Assembly: GCA_000149225.2 (NCBI GenBank)
Contig: CM000694.1
Coordinates: 310,001-374,000 of the forward strand
Length of the DNA: 64,000 bases
Direction: 5' to 3'
Origin: Lachancea kluyveri NRRL Y-12651
Lineage: Eukaryota > Ascomycota > Saccharomycetes > Saccharomycetales > Saccharomycetaceae
Shown: one piece after another, positions 20,289 through 29,231 of the stretch
How positions within the stretch are numbered: the first letter of the stretch is position 1
How the letters are laid out: the number at the start of each line of letters is the position of its first letter
Notes under the pieces: model-generated
The model's input: the letters and a program-made list of their open reading frames with translations, nothing else
What the model was told of the DNA's origin: nothing
The model's database searches: none
Translations under genes and position numbers: made by a program

Positions 20289-21380
20289 TTACATGATAAT
20301 AGCTTCCTTTGGAACATTGGCAGAGATAGACTTGTGAGGCAAGACCTTACCACCGTTGACGTAGACTTCGTCTTTAACTTCAACGTCATCACCCAAAACG
20401 GTGACACCTTCCAAACGAGCCCATTTACCAACGGTAGAGTTCCAGCCTACAATGGTAGATTTGACCAAAGCGTGGTCCTTGATGTTAGAGTCGGACAAAA
20501 CAACGGATCTGGTGATTCTGACACCGTCACCGATGGTGACGTTTGGACCGACGACAACATCAGGGCCAATCTTGGCAGTTGGAGCAATCTTGGCAGATGG
20601 GTCAATGAGAACGTTACCGACAATGTGACCTTCGGATTGCTTGGCCAATTTCTCTGGAGCTCTTCTGGACAAAGAGTTTAGGTATAGAACGGTACCAGAC
20701 AAGAAATCCTTTGGTTGACCGACATCCATCCAGTAACCTTCCAAGTCGAAGGAGTACAAGGATTTTTGCTCAACCAAAATTGGGAAAGTTTCCTTTTCAA
20801 TAGAAGTTGGTTTCAGGTCAATCAAGTCGATGACCTCTGGATTCAAGATGTACAAACCAGCGTTGATTCTGTTACCAACGAATTCGACTGGTTTTTCAAC
20901 AAATCTGTCGATCAAGTTTGGAGTAGCAATGTCGTGGACAATGACACCGTACTTGGATGGTTCATCAACCTTAGTAGCAACGATAGTACCTTGGCCACCG
21001 TGAGCGCTGTGGAATTCAGCCAATTCCTTGAATGGATAGTCACAGATAACGTCAGAGTTTAGAACGAAGAATGGAGAGTTGTCTTTCTTTAAGACCTTTT
21101 CAGCCAACTTCAAAGGACCAGCAGTACCCAATGGTTCAGTTTCAACAGAAAAAGTGATGGAAACGCCGTATTCATCTTCGTACTTTTTCAAAGTTTCAAC
21201 CATAACTTCTGGTCTATAGTTAACAGCCAAAACAATGTCAGTGACACCAGCAGCGGCCAAAGCTTCAATTTGGTGCAGAATCATTGGTCTGTTACCAAAT
21301 TCGACCAATGGCTTTGGAACAGTTAAAGTTAGAGGTCTCAATCTGGTACCGTAACCACCGACTAAAATCAAACCTTTCAT
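20289..21380 (-). CDS. PSA1: GDP-mannose pyrophosphorylase (mannose-1-phosphate guanylyltransferase)
   Basis: Makes GDP-mannose from mannose-1-phosphate and GTP in the cytosol, feeding protein glycosylation, GPI anchors and wall mannan; essential in S. cerevisiae. The nucleotidyltransferase signature [19 protein letters not shown] begins at residue 8. The Rossmann-like domain runs to about 235. Left-handed beta-helix hexapeptide repeats ([19 protein letters not shown]) fill residues ~250-350. The length is 363 versus 361 in S. cerevisiae. Codon choice is strongly biased (AGA, TTG, GGT), indicating high expression. It is convergent with MBP1 and corresponds to YDL055C. The upstream region has a TATATA at about 21384 and three CACGTG elements further out. 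Confidence 0.97.
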   Translation of the reverse strand: MKGLILVGGYGTRLRPLTLTVPKPLVEFGNRPMILHQIEALAAAGVTDIVLAVNYRPEVMVETLKKYEDEYGVSITFSVETEPLGTAGPLKLAEKVLKKDNSPFFVLNSDVICDYPFKELAEFHSAHGGQGTIVATKVDEPSKYGVIVHDIATPNLIDRFVEKPVEFVGNRINAGLYILNPEVIDLIDLKPTSIEKETFPILVEQKSLYSFDLEGYWMDVGQPKDFLSGTVLYLNSLSRRAPEKLAKQSEGHIVGNVLIDPSAKIAPTAKIGPDVVVGPNVTIGDGVRITRSVVLSDSNIKDHALVKSTIVGWNSTVGKWARLEGVTVLGDDVEVKDEVYVNGGKVLPHKSISANVPKEAIIM

Positions 21381-22000
21381 TGTGTATATAGAGAGAAGTT
21401 TGTAATGTGCTTAGACTAATTCAAAGTCAAAGAGTTAAGAACAAGAATAACAAGAAGAAGGAAAAAGTTCACTAGGAACACTTTTTCTAAAAAAAAAACC
21501 TCTTGTACTTATATGTGGCAGTTGTAACGAAATAAAAGGAAAAATTTTGGACACGTCGACGACGCCTTTTTTTTTACGCTGCGTGTGAAAGTTTTTTTTG
21601 TTTTCTTTTTGTTAGGCTGGTGTTTATCTATCGTTACCGCGTAAAATCTGTGCGGTGTTTTCTTAGCAGCAGGCGCTGGTCGACGCGTTGCCAAATTAGA
21701 AGAATGCGCCGCAGCGCTAACCTACGCGACAGGGGGAGCCAGGTCTAGAACGCCACCTAAAACTAGTTCGAGACAGCATTAGTCACGTGATTAGTGTATG
21801 TGTGCTGCTGCTTGGCGCGTCTATAGTGATGATTAATGACAAGCACGTGGCTGTGTGCACGTGATGTTAGTATTTGGACGACACGATAACATGAAAGGAC
21901 CAGTATTGAGAGACATTGATTATATAATTAGAAGTTTATGTAAATGTTGAGCGTAGCTACAAGGGAATACAGGAGAGTAAGAAGGACACGAGAGCGAATG
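21381..22000. promoter_or_regulatory. PSA1 promoter region with three CACGTG E-boxes
   Basis: 620 bases between the PSA1 start and the 3' end of a permease gene. CACGTG hexamers occur at 21784-21789 (within TCACGTGA), 21844-21849 and 21858-21863. Such sites are bound by Cbf1, Pho4 or Tye7-type bHLH proteins in yeasts. T-rich tracts lie at about 21567-21610. This is the left boundary of the accessory block. Confidence 0.55.
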
Positions 22001-23842
22001 TCAAACCTTTTCCAAGTTTCTGATGCTTTCACGTGAAGTGGTACTGCCACTAGTCTCCTCTTCGTCAACTGCCAGATCTCCGTATTTTTCAAATAACTTT
22101 CTCTTTTCTGCAAAATCTTCCACTTCGACCCATTTCTCAAACCATTTCGAGAAGTCAAAGTATCCAACACCTTCTGGCATCCCCCCTACTGGCCAGAAGT
22201 AGCACAGTGTAGAGTAAGTCAAGAATGAAATTAGATAGCCGACAAAGTAATTCAAGTAATAGACTCTCATAGCACCCTCGGGAACCGTAGGCCCCACCGA
22301 ACCAATAAATCCAGGGAAATTTGGAACAATGCCGATAACGTATGCAAGCACAGCTCTCCAGTTGGTACCGTACCTGCTGCCGTACATATACAGTGTATTA
22401 ACTTTGTTTGTGTAACAATGTTGTAGTTTGATAAAACCCTTTCTAACAACGTAATAGTCTGCAGCAACAACACCGGCAATAGAAGACAAGAAGACGGCAT
22501 AAGCACCCAATGCAGTTGTAAACTTGGAGGACGATGCCATCAGGTTCCAGGGACAGATGATCAACGAAATGGCAGCACAGATGTAAGAACCTCTTCTGAT
22601 ATTGATAAACTTGGGCAGCAAAGCAGTCATATCTGTTCCTGCAGATATGGAGTTGGAAGCAATGTTGGTACCTAATTGCGCGATACCAAATGCAAGGGCA
22701 ATCAGAAAGACACCGGCCCGATTACCTGATGTGTAATGGTCCAAAAATCTGCTTAGTACATCCAATGGAGACCAGTAGTTGATGCCATACATTGTGTATG
22801 CTGCCGAAGTGACCAGGATACCAATGATGGAAATCACAGCGTACATGAAAGGTAGGATAAACATTTGGGAGTAAATAGCAGATCTTTTGGTCTTGGCAAA
22901 ACGAGAGAAATCTGGTGCGTTCAAGATCAATGTGGAGAAGTTGTCTAACGCACTCATAATACTTCTGATAAAGTTCCAACCTAAAATTGCACCCTCTGGA
23001 TGGACCTCGTTCAACGAACCTAAGGCAAACTTGCCATGAGCTTTCTTAGAAGTCCAGATTAAAAACCCAATGGCTGCAAATGGAGTGATGATACTTTTCA
23101 AAGTGAACAGGTAACGAAGTGTGTGTGGTGGGAACCATAGAACCGGCAATTGAAATCCCCAGAATAGCATGAAGCACATAAACCCGAAAGTGGTAATATT
23201 TGGTGTACCCATGGTGTCTTTGATTCTGGTATTCAAGTTAGTACCGAAGATGGACATCAGCATCAGTTGTACGGTTTGGGAACCAATGTAGGTTTGAACA
23301 CTATACCAAACACAAGCCATAACGACTCTGTTTAAAATAATCCATAACGAAAAGTAGATACCAAAGGAAATTCTGGACGAGATTGGGAATGCAATGTGAT
23401 AGAAGTTACCGACACGTGAGCCTACAACCACAAACATCGCAACGGCGGTATAGCCAATCCAAATGCAGATCCAGGTTTGCCACCAGTTCAAACCCAGTTG
23501 TAGACCAGTGGCAGAAATTTGCCAGGTATTGACGTTGAAAGAACCAGAAATCCAAAAAAATACAAATTGCTTCCAGTCCCAGACTCTTCTTCCGGCTTCG
23601 ACTGGAGCCAAGTCATCGTTGTATAGAAAACTCTCGACTATACCCTCGGACCGGCGGGTAGAAGCTTTGTGATTCTGCTTAACCTCTAAAAATCTGAATA
23701 TGCGTTCTCTGAGATTTTTTGGTTCTTGTTCAACGTAATCTTGAGTCAATTCGAAAGAATCATCGATGTTTCTTTTGTTTACTGTAGTATCTTTATTTGA
23801 ATATATTTCAAACGCTGAAGCAACGTCGTTAATTGAAGCCAT
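22001..23842 (-). CDS. FUI1-type nucleoside permease, copy 1
   Basis: An NCS1-family plasma membrane transporter with about 12 membrane segments, most similar to S. cerevisiae Fui1, the high-affinity uridine permease. The family core is intact: RVWDWKQFVFFWISGSFNVNTWQ at the first segments, GLQLGLNWWQTWICIW, the NAPDFSRFAK loop, and TDMTALLPKFINIRRGSYICA. The 613 residues compare with 639 in Fui1. It resembles Fui1 more than Fur4 or Dal4 in the WISGSFN and SALDNFSTLILNAPDFSRF stretches. The acidic N-terminus with Lys residues could serve ubiquitin-dependent turnover. It is divergently arranged with a second copy about 2 kb away. In S. cerevisiae FUI1 lies elsewhere (YBL042C). Whether this copy moves uridine or another nucleoside cannot be read from the sequence. 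Confidence 0.9.
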   Translation of the reverse strand: MASINDVASAFEIYSNKDTTVNKRNIDDSFELTQDYVEQEPKNLRERIFRFLEVKQNHKASTRRSEGIVESFLYNDDLAPVEAGRRVWDWKQFVFFWISGSFNVNTWQISATGLQLGLNWWQTWICIWIGYTAVAMFVVVGSRVGNFYHIAFPISSRISFGIYFSLWIILNRVVMACVWYSVQTYIGSQTVQLMLMSIFGTNLNTRIKDTMGTPNITTFGFMCFMLFWGFQLPVLWFPPHTLRYLFTLKSIITPFAAIGFLIWTSKKAHGKFALGSLNEVHPEGAILGWNFIRSIMSALDNFSTLILNAPDFSRFAKTKRSAIYSQMFILPFMYAVISIIGILVTSAAYTMYGINYWSPLDVLSRFLDHYTSGNRAGVFLIALAFGIAQLGTNIASNSISAGTDMTALLPKFINIRRGSYICAAISLIICPWNLMASSSKFTTALGAYAVFLSSIAGVVAADYYVVRKGFIKLQHCYTNKVNTLYMYGSRYGTNWRAVLAYVIGIVPNFPGFIGSVGPTVPEGAMRVYYLNYFVGYLISFLTYSTLCYFWPVGGMPEGVGYFDFSKWFEKWVEVEDFAEKRKLFEKYGDLAVDEEETSGSTTSRESIRNLEKV

Positions 23843-24179
23843 GTTTGAAACCAGCTATCTCTATTATTGGTGATGCTTTCTTCTATTACGAGAGCTCCTA
23901 CTACTTTTTTTTTTCTGGAGGATTCTGAATTGCTCTTCAGCATCAGATTATCTATTATTAGTTGGAAGTTTAATGCTTTTTATAAGAAGGTTGTAGTATC
24001 TTGGCACAAATGCAGGCAGATAAGAGAAGGTATGAGAGAGAGGTGAGAGTCATGCTGGCAGATGATTGGCGTTATCTTCGTAAGGCAAAAAAAAGAAAGA
24101 AAAAGGAAAAAAAAGCATAATTTAGGTCAAATGAGCGATCAAAGCAAGGAAACAATGATAGGAGATTACAATGCCACGC

Positions 24180-24208
24180 TTAGATCCGAAGGACATATTC
24201 GGATCTAA
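24180..24208. promoter_or_regulatory. 11-bp inverted repeat with CCGAA/TTCGG arms
   Basis: TTAGATCCGAA, a 7-base spacer, then TTCGGATCTAA: a perfect 11-base inverted repeat in a permease promoter. The CCGAA/TTCGG half-sites are those used by Ppr1-like zinc-cluster regulators, but here they are everted and differ in spacing from the classical CGG-N6-CCG site. A role in regulation is inference. Confidence 0.55.
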
Positions 24209-24774
24209 TTCTATACAAATCCTAAGTTGTCACATGCAAAAATGACGATAAAGAATAGCAAGATTTGGGCATAGACAAGCAAAATAGTAAGAACTATTCT
24301 AAAGATTTCTGCCCATAAACTTCCAACGGACATACTTAGTGCCGAACGGTTCTTCGTTTCTTTTTTTTTTTACCTTTCTTTAGGATCTTCTTACTAATAT
24401 GCTACCGTGTAGCTGATAAGAGATACTGTATTACACACATGACGAACTTTGATCCAGAGTTTATAGGAAGCTAGCAACAGGTGGTGAATTGACTAAGAAA
24501 TGATATCGTGTTTTTCTGTGCATTTTCTGCGTGTAAGAGCTACAGGTCAAGATACCTGGCGATCGTAGCGATGTCAGTTTTACCTGAAAGAGCACTTTAG
24601 AAAAGGACAGACACAATGCAGATACGGAGGAGATTTGAACACTGTGTATTGGCCATTAATAACCGTCTTCTCTCAAATACATGTTACATCTTATATACCT
24701 TGTCTCCAAAGTTACCGCCATAATTATTTTTTTTTTGGCGCAAAATAATAGCTCATGTTTTCCGTCGCTCTCCG

Positions 24775-24795
24775 TCGGATTTATTCGAAATCCGA
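24775..24795. promoter_or_regulatory. 8-bp inverted repeat TCGGATTT/AAATCCGA
   Basis: TCGGATTT, spacer ATTCG, AAATCCGA. A perfect 8-base inverted repeat giving CGG and CCG half-sites 13 bases apart; a possible zinc-cluster factor site. Confidence 0.45.
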
Positions 24796-25086
24796 AAAAT
24801 ACTTCCCGTCTTTTTCGTCTCAGGAACAACTTTCCCTATTTCAAGAGGAAACTATTTAAAGAGCCACCAAAAAGGTATGTAACCTGGTAAAGAGAAACTT
24901 TCAACCTTTTGGATAAAGACATGTTATAGTTTTGTCTTTCATCTTTTCAGCGTCAATGAACAGAATGGCACAAACATATAATCTCAACAGGTAACCCTCA
25001 CAAAAAAAGTTCAAGAATATCACCACGTGCAACATGAGTTCCTCTTGAGTTCCTCTTGGTTTCCATCCTATCCCCAAAACTTCGAA

Positions 25087-25104
25087 CCGGCATCCGATTG
25101 CCGG
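25087..25104. promoter_or_regulatory. CGG-N10-CCG inverted repeat
   Basis: CCGGCA, spacer TCCGAT, TGCCGG. The CGG and CCG are 10 bases apart, the spacing used by Put3-type Zn2Cys6 dimers. It lies about 760 bases upstream of the second permease start. Confidence 0.45.
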
Positions 25105-25864
25105 AATTTTGACTACTCGCAGTCCAAGTTGCACTGGTAAACTCTACTCGTTGGTCTACAAGTTACCGTCACCGGTGGACCGGGTCTTCCACAAGGTTTA
25201 TCCGTCGATGCGCGGCAACTTTTTCATCTGCACGAAAAAAAAAAAAGAAAAAAAAGAAAAGGGTAGCACCAGTACTAGTCTTGTTCTTTTGCAACAATGA
25301 AGGATTGACTAGTGGTTTTATTTGAGCTACACATCTAGTAATCCCTCTTGAAGTGATATAAAGCCCCGTAAAAATAATCAATAGAATAAGCTATAGGCTT
25401 GCTTCGAAATTTCCGCGCCAACTTGCAGAGTAAAAGCTATCACGTGGTGTCAAGAATAGTTTATGCCAGACTTTTCTTTTTTTTCGGTCAATGGCACACG
25501 GTAATACAATGTTTCTTTTTCTATAGAAATGTACGTACGCCGAGCGTTTCGAGAGCCTGTTTTTCAGCCGTACCTTACGTGGGAAGGATAGATGTCCTAA
25601 TAGGAAATATGAGTCCGCGCATAGAGAATAAGAAGAGCAATATGTCTCCATTCATGGACAAAAGAGGACAAATGTCGAGTTAAGCCCTTTGGAGAAAAGT
25701 AGGAAAAATAGTACAAATAGTTATAAACTTCTGTTATCTCTGATTTTTTTTTTTATTCCTCTTTTAACCATTCAATATTCATTCTCCTCTTTCTATTATT
25801 CTATCCATAAGTTTTAAAAAATTTCCTCATCTCGGAGAAGAATCAAAACTAATAAGCGGTCCTA

Positions 25865-27664
25865 ATGTCTTCTCAACCTAAGCTACGTGAAAGCTTGGAA
25901 ATTCTTTCCGAAAAATCCTCTACTGAAAAAGAGCTGGAATTAAGCTTTGAACAGGAAAATGAAGAGGAAAAGAAATATGAGCCAAGAAACAAGTTTCTAC
26001 GATTCTTCCAGCGTCTTGAGGTTAAGCAACATCACGGAACACTTGACGGCCGTTCTGATAGTATCGTCGAAAGTTATCTGTATAACGATGACTTGGCTCC
26101 AGTTGAAGCAAAGAGAAGAGTTTGGGACTGGAAACAGTATATTTTCTTTTGGATTTCTGGTTCTTTCAATATTAACACCTGGCAAATTTCTGCCACTGGT
26201 CTACAACTGGGTTTGAACTGGTGGCAAACCTGGATCTGCATTTGGGTTGGTTACTCATTTGTTGCATGCTTCTTGGTTCTGGGCTCACGTGTTGGTAACA
26301 TTTACCACATTGCATTCCCAATCTCGTCCAGAGTTTCCTTTGGTATCTATTTTTCCATCTGGATTGTCTTAAACAGGGTTGTCATGGCTTGTGTTTGGTA
26401 CTCCACTCTAGCATACTTGGGTGGTGACTGTGTTCAATTGATGTTAAAGTCTATTTTCGGCAATGATTTGAATACCAGATTGAAGGATACGATTTCGAAT
26501 AATAATCTAACCAACTTTGAATTTATGTGCTTCATGCTTTTCTGGGGTTGTAGTTTACCATTCTTATGGTTTCCTCCACACTCTCTACGTTACATTTTTG
26601 CAGTCAAATCTGCAATTACTCCTTTTGCTGCTATTGGTTTCTTGATTTGGACTATCAAAAAAGCCGATGGCCATCTTGCTTTGGGTACATTGAACGAAAC
26701 TGCATTGACAGGCGGTGCTGTTGGTTGGGCAGTCGTTAGAGCTATTATGAGTGCATTGGATAATTTCTCGACATTAATTTTAAATGCGCCGGACTTTTCT
26801 CGTTTTGCTAAAAGTAAGCGTTCCTCAATCTACTCTCAGCTGTTCATTCTGCCATTGTGTTTTTCGGTTATTTCTTTGATCGGTATTTTAGTCACTTCCT
26901 CCGCTTATACGATTTATGGTGTCAATTACTGGAACCCGTTGGATGTGTTGAGTAGATTTTTAGATCACTTTACCTCCGGTAACCGTGCTGGTGTCTTTTT
27001 GATTGCCGCGGCATTTGCCTTTGACCAGTTAGGCGCCAATCTGGCTTGTAACGCTATCCCAGCCGGTACCGATATGACTGCTTTGTTGCCCAAGTTTATC
27101 AATATCAGAAGAGGATCTTATATCTGCGCTGCCATCTCTTTGGCTATTTGCCCTTGGAATTTGATGGCATCCTCTTCCAAGTTTACGACTGCTTTGGGTG
27201 CCTATGCCGTGTTCTTATCCGCCATTGCAGGTGTCATCTTCGCGGATTATTACATTGTCAGAAAGGGTTATGTTAAATTAACACATTGTTATACCAAAAA
27301 AACTGGCTCTTATTATATGTACAACAGATGGGGTACCAACTGGAGAGCTGTTGCTGCATACATTATCGGTATCGTTCCAAATTTCCCTGGGTTTATCGGG
27401 TCAGTGGGCCCTAGGGTTCCAGAGGGCGCCATGAAAACCTACTATTTGAATTATTTTGTTGGTTTTCTGGTCTCCGCTATTTCCTATGTAACGTTGGTTT
27501 ACTTCTATCCGATAGATGGTGTCCCAGAAGGTATCAAACTGTTTGAATGGAAATGGTTCGAAGAATGGGTTGAGGTCGAAAACTTTACCGAAGAAAGAAT
27601 TGTTTATGAAAAGTATGGTGATGATGTCCTTGAGACTGGTGAATATGTCAAACAAGACATCTGA
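25865..27664 (+). CDS. FUI1-type nucleoside permease, copy 2
   Basis: The second NCS1-family permease, 599 residues with about 12 membrane segments. It is closer to S. cerevisiae Fui1 than copy 1 in several diagnostic places: RRVWDWKQYIFFWISGSFN, YSFVACFLVLGSRVGN, WSTLAYLGG-like QLMLKSIFGNDLNTRLKDTISNNNLTNFEFMCFMLFW, and FAFDQLGANL. The C-terminal tail (EEWVEVENFTEERIVYEKYGDD) also follows Fui1. The two copies share long identical stretches such as TDMTALLPKFINIRRGSYICAA, so they arose by duplication, but they differ in both termini. It probably imports uridine at the plasma membrane. It is followed by an AT-rich 3' region and the LTR cluster. Confidence 0.9.
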   Translation: MSSQPKLRESLEILSEKSSTEKELELSFEQENEEEKKYEPRNKFLRFFQRLEVKQHHGTLDGRSDSIVESYLYNDDLAPVEAKRRVWDWKQYIFFWISGSFNINTWQISATGLQLGLNWWQTWICIWVGYSFVACFLVLGSRVGNIYHIAFPISSRVSFGIYFSIWIVLNRVVMACVWYSTLAYLGGDCVQLMLKSIFGNDLNTRLKDTISNNNLTNFEFMCFMLFWGCSLPFLWFPPHSLRYIFAVKSAITPFAAIGFLIWTIKKADGHLALGTLNETALTGGAVGWAVVRAIMSALDNFSTLILNAPDFSRFAKSKRSSIYSQLFILPLCFSVISLIGILVTSSAYTIYGVNYWNPLDVLSRFLDHFTSGNRAGVFLIAAAFAFDQLGANLACNAIPAGTDMTALLPKFINIRRGSYICAAISLAICPWNLMASSSKFTTALGAYAVFLSAIAGVIFADYYIVRKGYVKLTHCYTKKTGSYYMYNRWGTNWRAVAAYIIGIVPNFPGFIGSVGPRVPEGAMKTYYLNYFVGFLVSAISYVTLVYFYPIDGVPEGIKLFEWKWFEEWVEVENFTEERIVYEKYGDDVLETGEYVKQDI

Positions 27665-27982
27665 ATAATGACAGTTTGAAAAAAAAAAAACGGAGATGAA
27701 TAATCCCACTTGTATATTAACCAAAAAAAAACTCCGCAAACTTTATACTGAGTCTTTGTAACTGCATTTGATTTTTTAACGTTTTACCTTTTATAGATTT
27801 ATTTTGTTTTTAATTTGTATAGTTTTAATGTCGCTGTTGTAATTTTAATATTCTTACATACATGCTCACTTTTTACTTTTATTTTAATCCCTTTCTGAGT
27901 CTGAAAAATTATTATTAAAATTTCCCTTGGGGTAGAACAACATTAAACCTTATCTTTAGATATAAGCATTGAAGGAAAAACC
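27665..27982. other. AT-rich 3' region after permease copy 2
   Basis: 318 bases, strongly AT-rich with T runs. I see no gene; it separates the permease stop from the outermost LTR. Confidence 0.5.
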
Positions 27983-28270
27983 TGAGAAATAGGTGAATAT
28001 TGAGATAATTGTTGGGATTCCTTTTTTGGTTAGGGCTATAATAATTGGTATATGGTTATACTAGAAGTTCTCTTCGTCTTTCTAGGAATCCAGAAAAGAG
28101 AGTCGATAACTCTATATACAATTATTCATATATTCTCTTTCCTTTTATATGTTTTGGTTCATTATCCTATTACATTATCAATCCTTGCGTTTCAGCTTCC
28201 ACTAACTTAAATGACTGTTTCTCATTCTTTGTGTCACCTTATAATACCGTGTATGATAATATACTAGTAA

Positions 28271-28919
28271 TGAGAAATAGGTGAATATTGGGACAATTGT
28301 TGAGATTCCATTTTTGATTAAGGCTATAATAATTGGTATATGGTTATACTAGAAGTTCTCCTCGTCTTTCTAGGAATCCAGAAAAGGGAGTCGATAACTC
28401 TATATACAAATATTCTTCCTTTTATATGTTTCTGGTTCATTATCCTATTACATTATCAATCCTTGCGTTTCAGCTTCCACTAATTTAGATGACTGTTTCT
28501 CATTCTTTATGTCACCTTATAACACCGTGTGTGATAATTGAGAAATGTTTGAATATTGGGACAATTGTTGAGATTCCATTTTTGGTTAAGGCTATAATAA
28601 TTGGTATATGGTTATACTAGAAGTTCTCCTCACCTTTCTAGGAATCCAGAAAAGAGAGTCGATAACTTTATATACAAATACTCTTCCTTTTATATGTTTC
28701 TGGTTCATTATCCTATTACATTATCAATCCTTGCGTTTCAGCTTCCACTAATTTAGATGACTGTTTCTCATTCTTTATGTCACCTTATAACACCGTGTGT
28801 GATAATATACTAGTAACACGAATACTAGTCGATGGTCGATAGTTGTATTTCGTTCCAACAATAATATACTAGTAACACGAATACTAGTCGATGGTCGATA
28901 GTTGTATTTCGTTCCAACA
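28271..28919 (-). mobile_element. Middle Ty1/delta-like solo LTR nested in the outer one
   Basis: The second LTR, same family and orientation, in two parts (28271-28538 and 28861-28919) that add up to about 322 bases. It sits inside the outer LTR and is flanked by a 5-base target-site duplication AGTAA (28266-28270 and 28920-28924), which proves insertion into the older copy. It is solo, without internal genes, and of intermediate age. Confidence 0.9.
28539..28860 (-). mobile_element. Innermost Ty1/delta-like solo LTR, full length
   Basis: An uninterrupted 322-base solo LTR running from TGAGAAAT to TTCCAACA on the plus strand (that is, TGTT...CTCA on its own strand). It is flanked by the 5-base duplication ATAAT (28534-28538 and 28861-28865) and therefore inserted into the middle LTR. 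It is the youngest of the three. All three are closely similar, so the insertions were probably made by one active family over a limited time. Confidence 0.92.
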
Positions 28920-29056
28920 AGTAACACGAATACTAGTCGATGGTCGATAGTTGTATTTCGTTCCAACAACAACCATTACTTGTGCTATAACTTACTGAAC
29001 AACTCACTCACAGTACTTGGAGAGCAAAAACACCTCTGGGTCTTCTGAAGAACTCG

Positions 29057-29146
29057 TCCTTGTTAGCTCAGTTGGTAGAGCGTTCGGCTTTTAAGCATTG
29101 CTCGCAAGGAACCGAAATGTCAGGGGTTCGAGCCCCCTATGAGGAG
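29057..29146 (+). tRNA. tRNA-Lys(UUU) with 17-nt intron
   Basis: A 90-base gene. The acceptor strand TCCTTGT (29057-29063) pairs with ATGAGGA, and the discriminator is G at 29146. The A box (TAGCTCAGTTGG) and B box (GGTTCGAGCCC) are intact. The anticodon TTT is at 29090-29092. A 17-base intron (29094-29110) sits one base 3' of the anticodon, the universal position. Removing it leaves a 73-base tRNA identical in layout to S. cerevisiae tK(UUU), which also has an intron. A T-rich terminator follows at about 29153. Confidence 0.95.
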
Positions 29147-29231
29147 TTCTTTATTTTTTAATTTTAAATCTGGTCTATTTGGATATAAACATTAAATTGC
29201 TTGCAGTGTATATATACGGCAGGACCAAAAC

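Larger units (their letters stand above)
23843..25864. promoter_or_regulatory. Long divergent region between two FUI1-type permeases
   Basis: 2,022 bases with no supported gene. Three separate inverted repeats built on CGG/CCG half-sites lie at 24180-24208, 24775-24795 and 25087-25104. Two CACGTG sites occur at about 25025 and 25442. A- and T-rich tracts are common (for example 25235-25260). Short open frames here (for example 24681-24890, 25399-25683) show no family resemblance. Confidence 0.55.
27983..28968 (-). mobile_element. Outermost Ty1/delta-like solo LTR, split by a nested LTR
   Basis: An LTR of the Ty1/Ty2 delta type on the minus strand. Its 3' end (TGAGAAAT on the plus strand) is at 27983 and its 5' end, ending TTCCAACA, is at 28968. 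The element is divided into 27983-28270 and 28920-28968, about 332 bases in total once the duplicated target is counted once, close to a full delta. It is the oldest of three nested copies. No internal coding region accompanies it. It lies 88 bases upstream of the tRNA-Lys gene, the usual landing zone of Ty1-type elements. A clean outer target-site duplication was not seen. Confidence 0.88.

Noticed and set aside
27983-28968. Internal Ty coding remnants between the LTRs
   Set aside because: The nested arrangement accounts for every base as LTR sequence; all three are solo LTRs.
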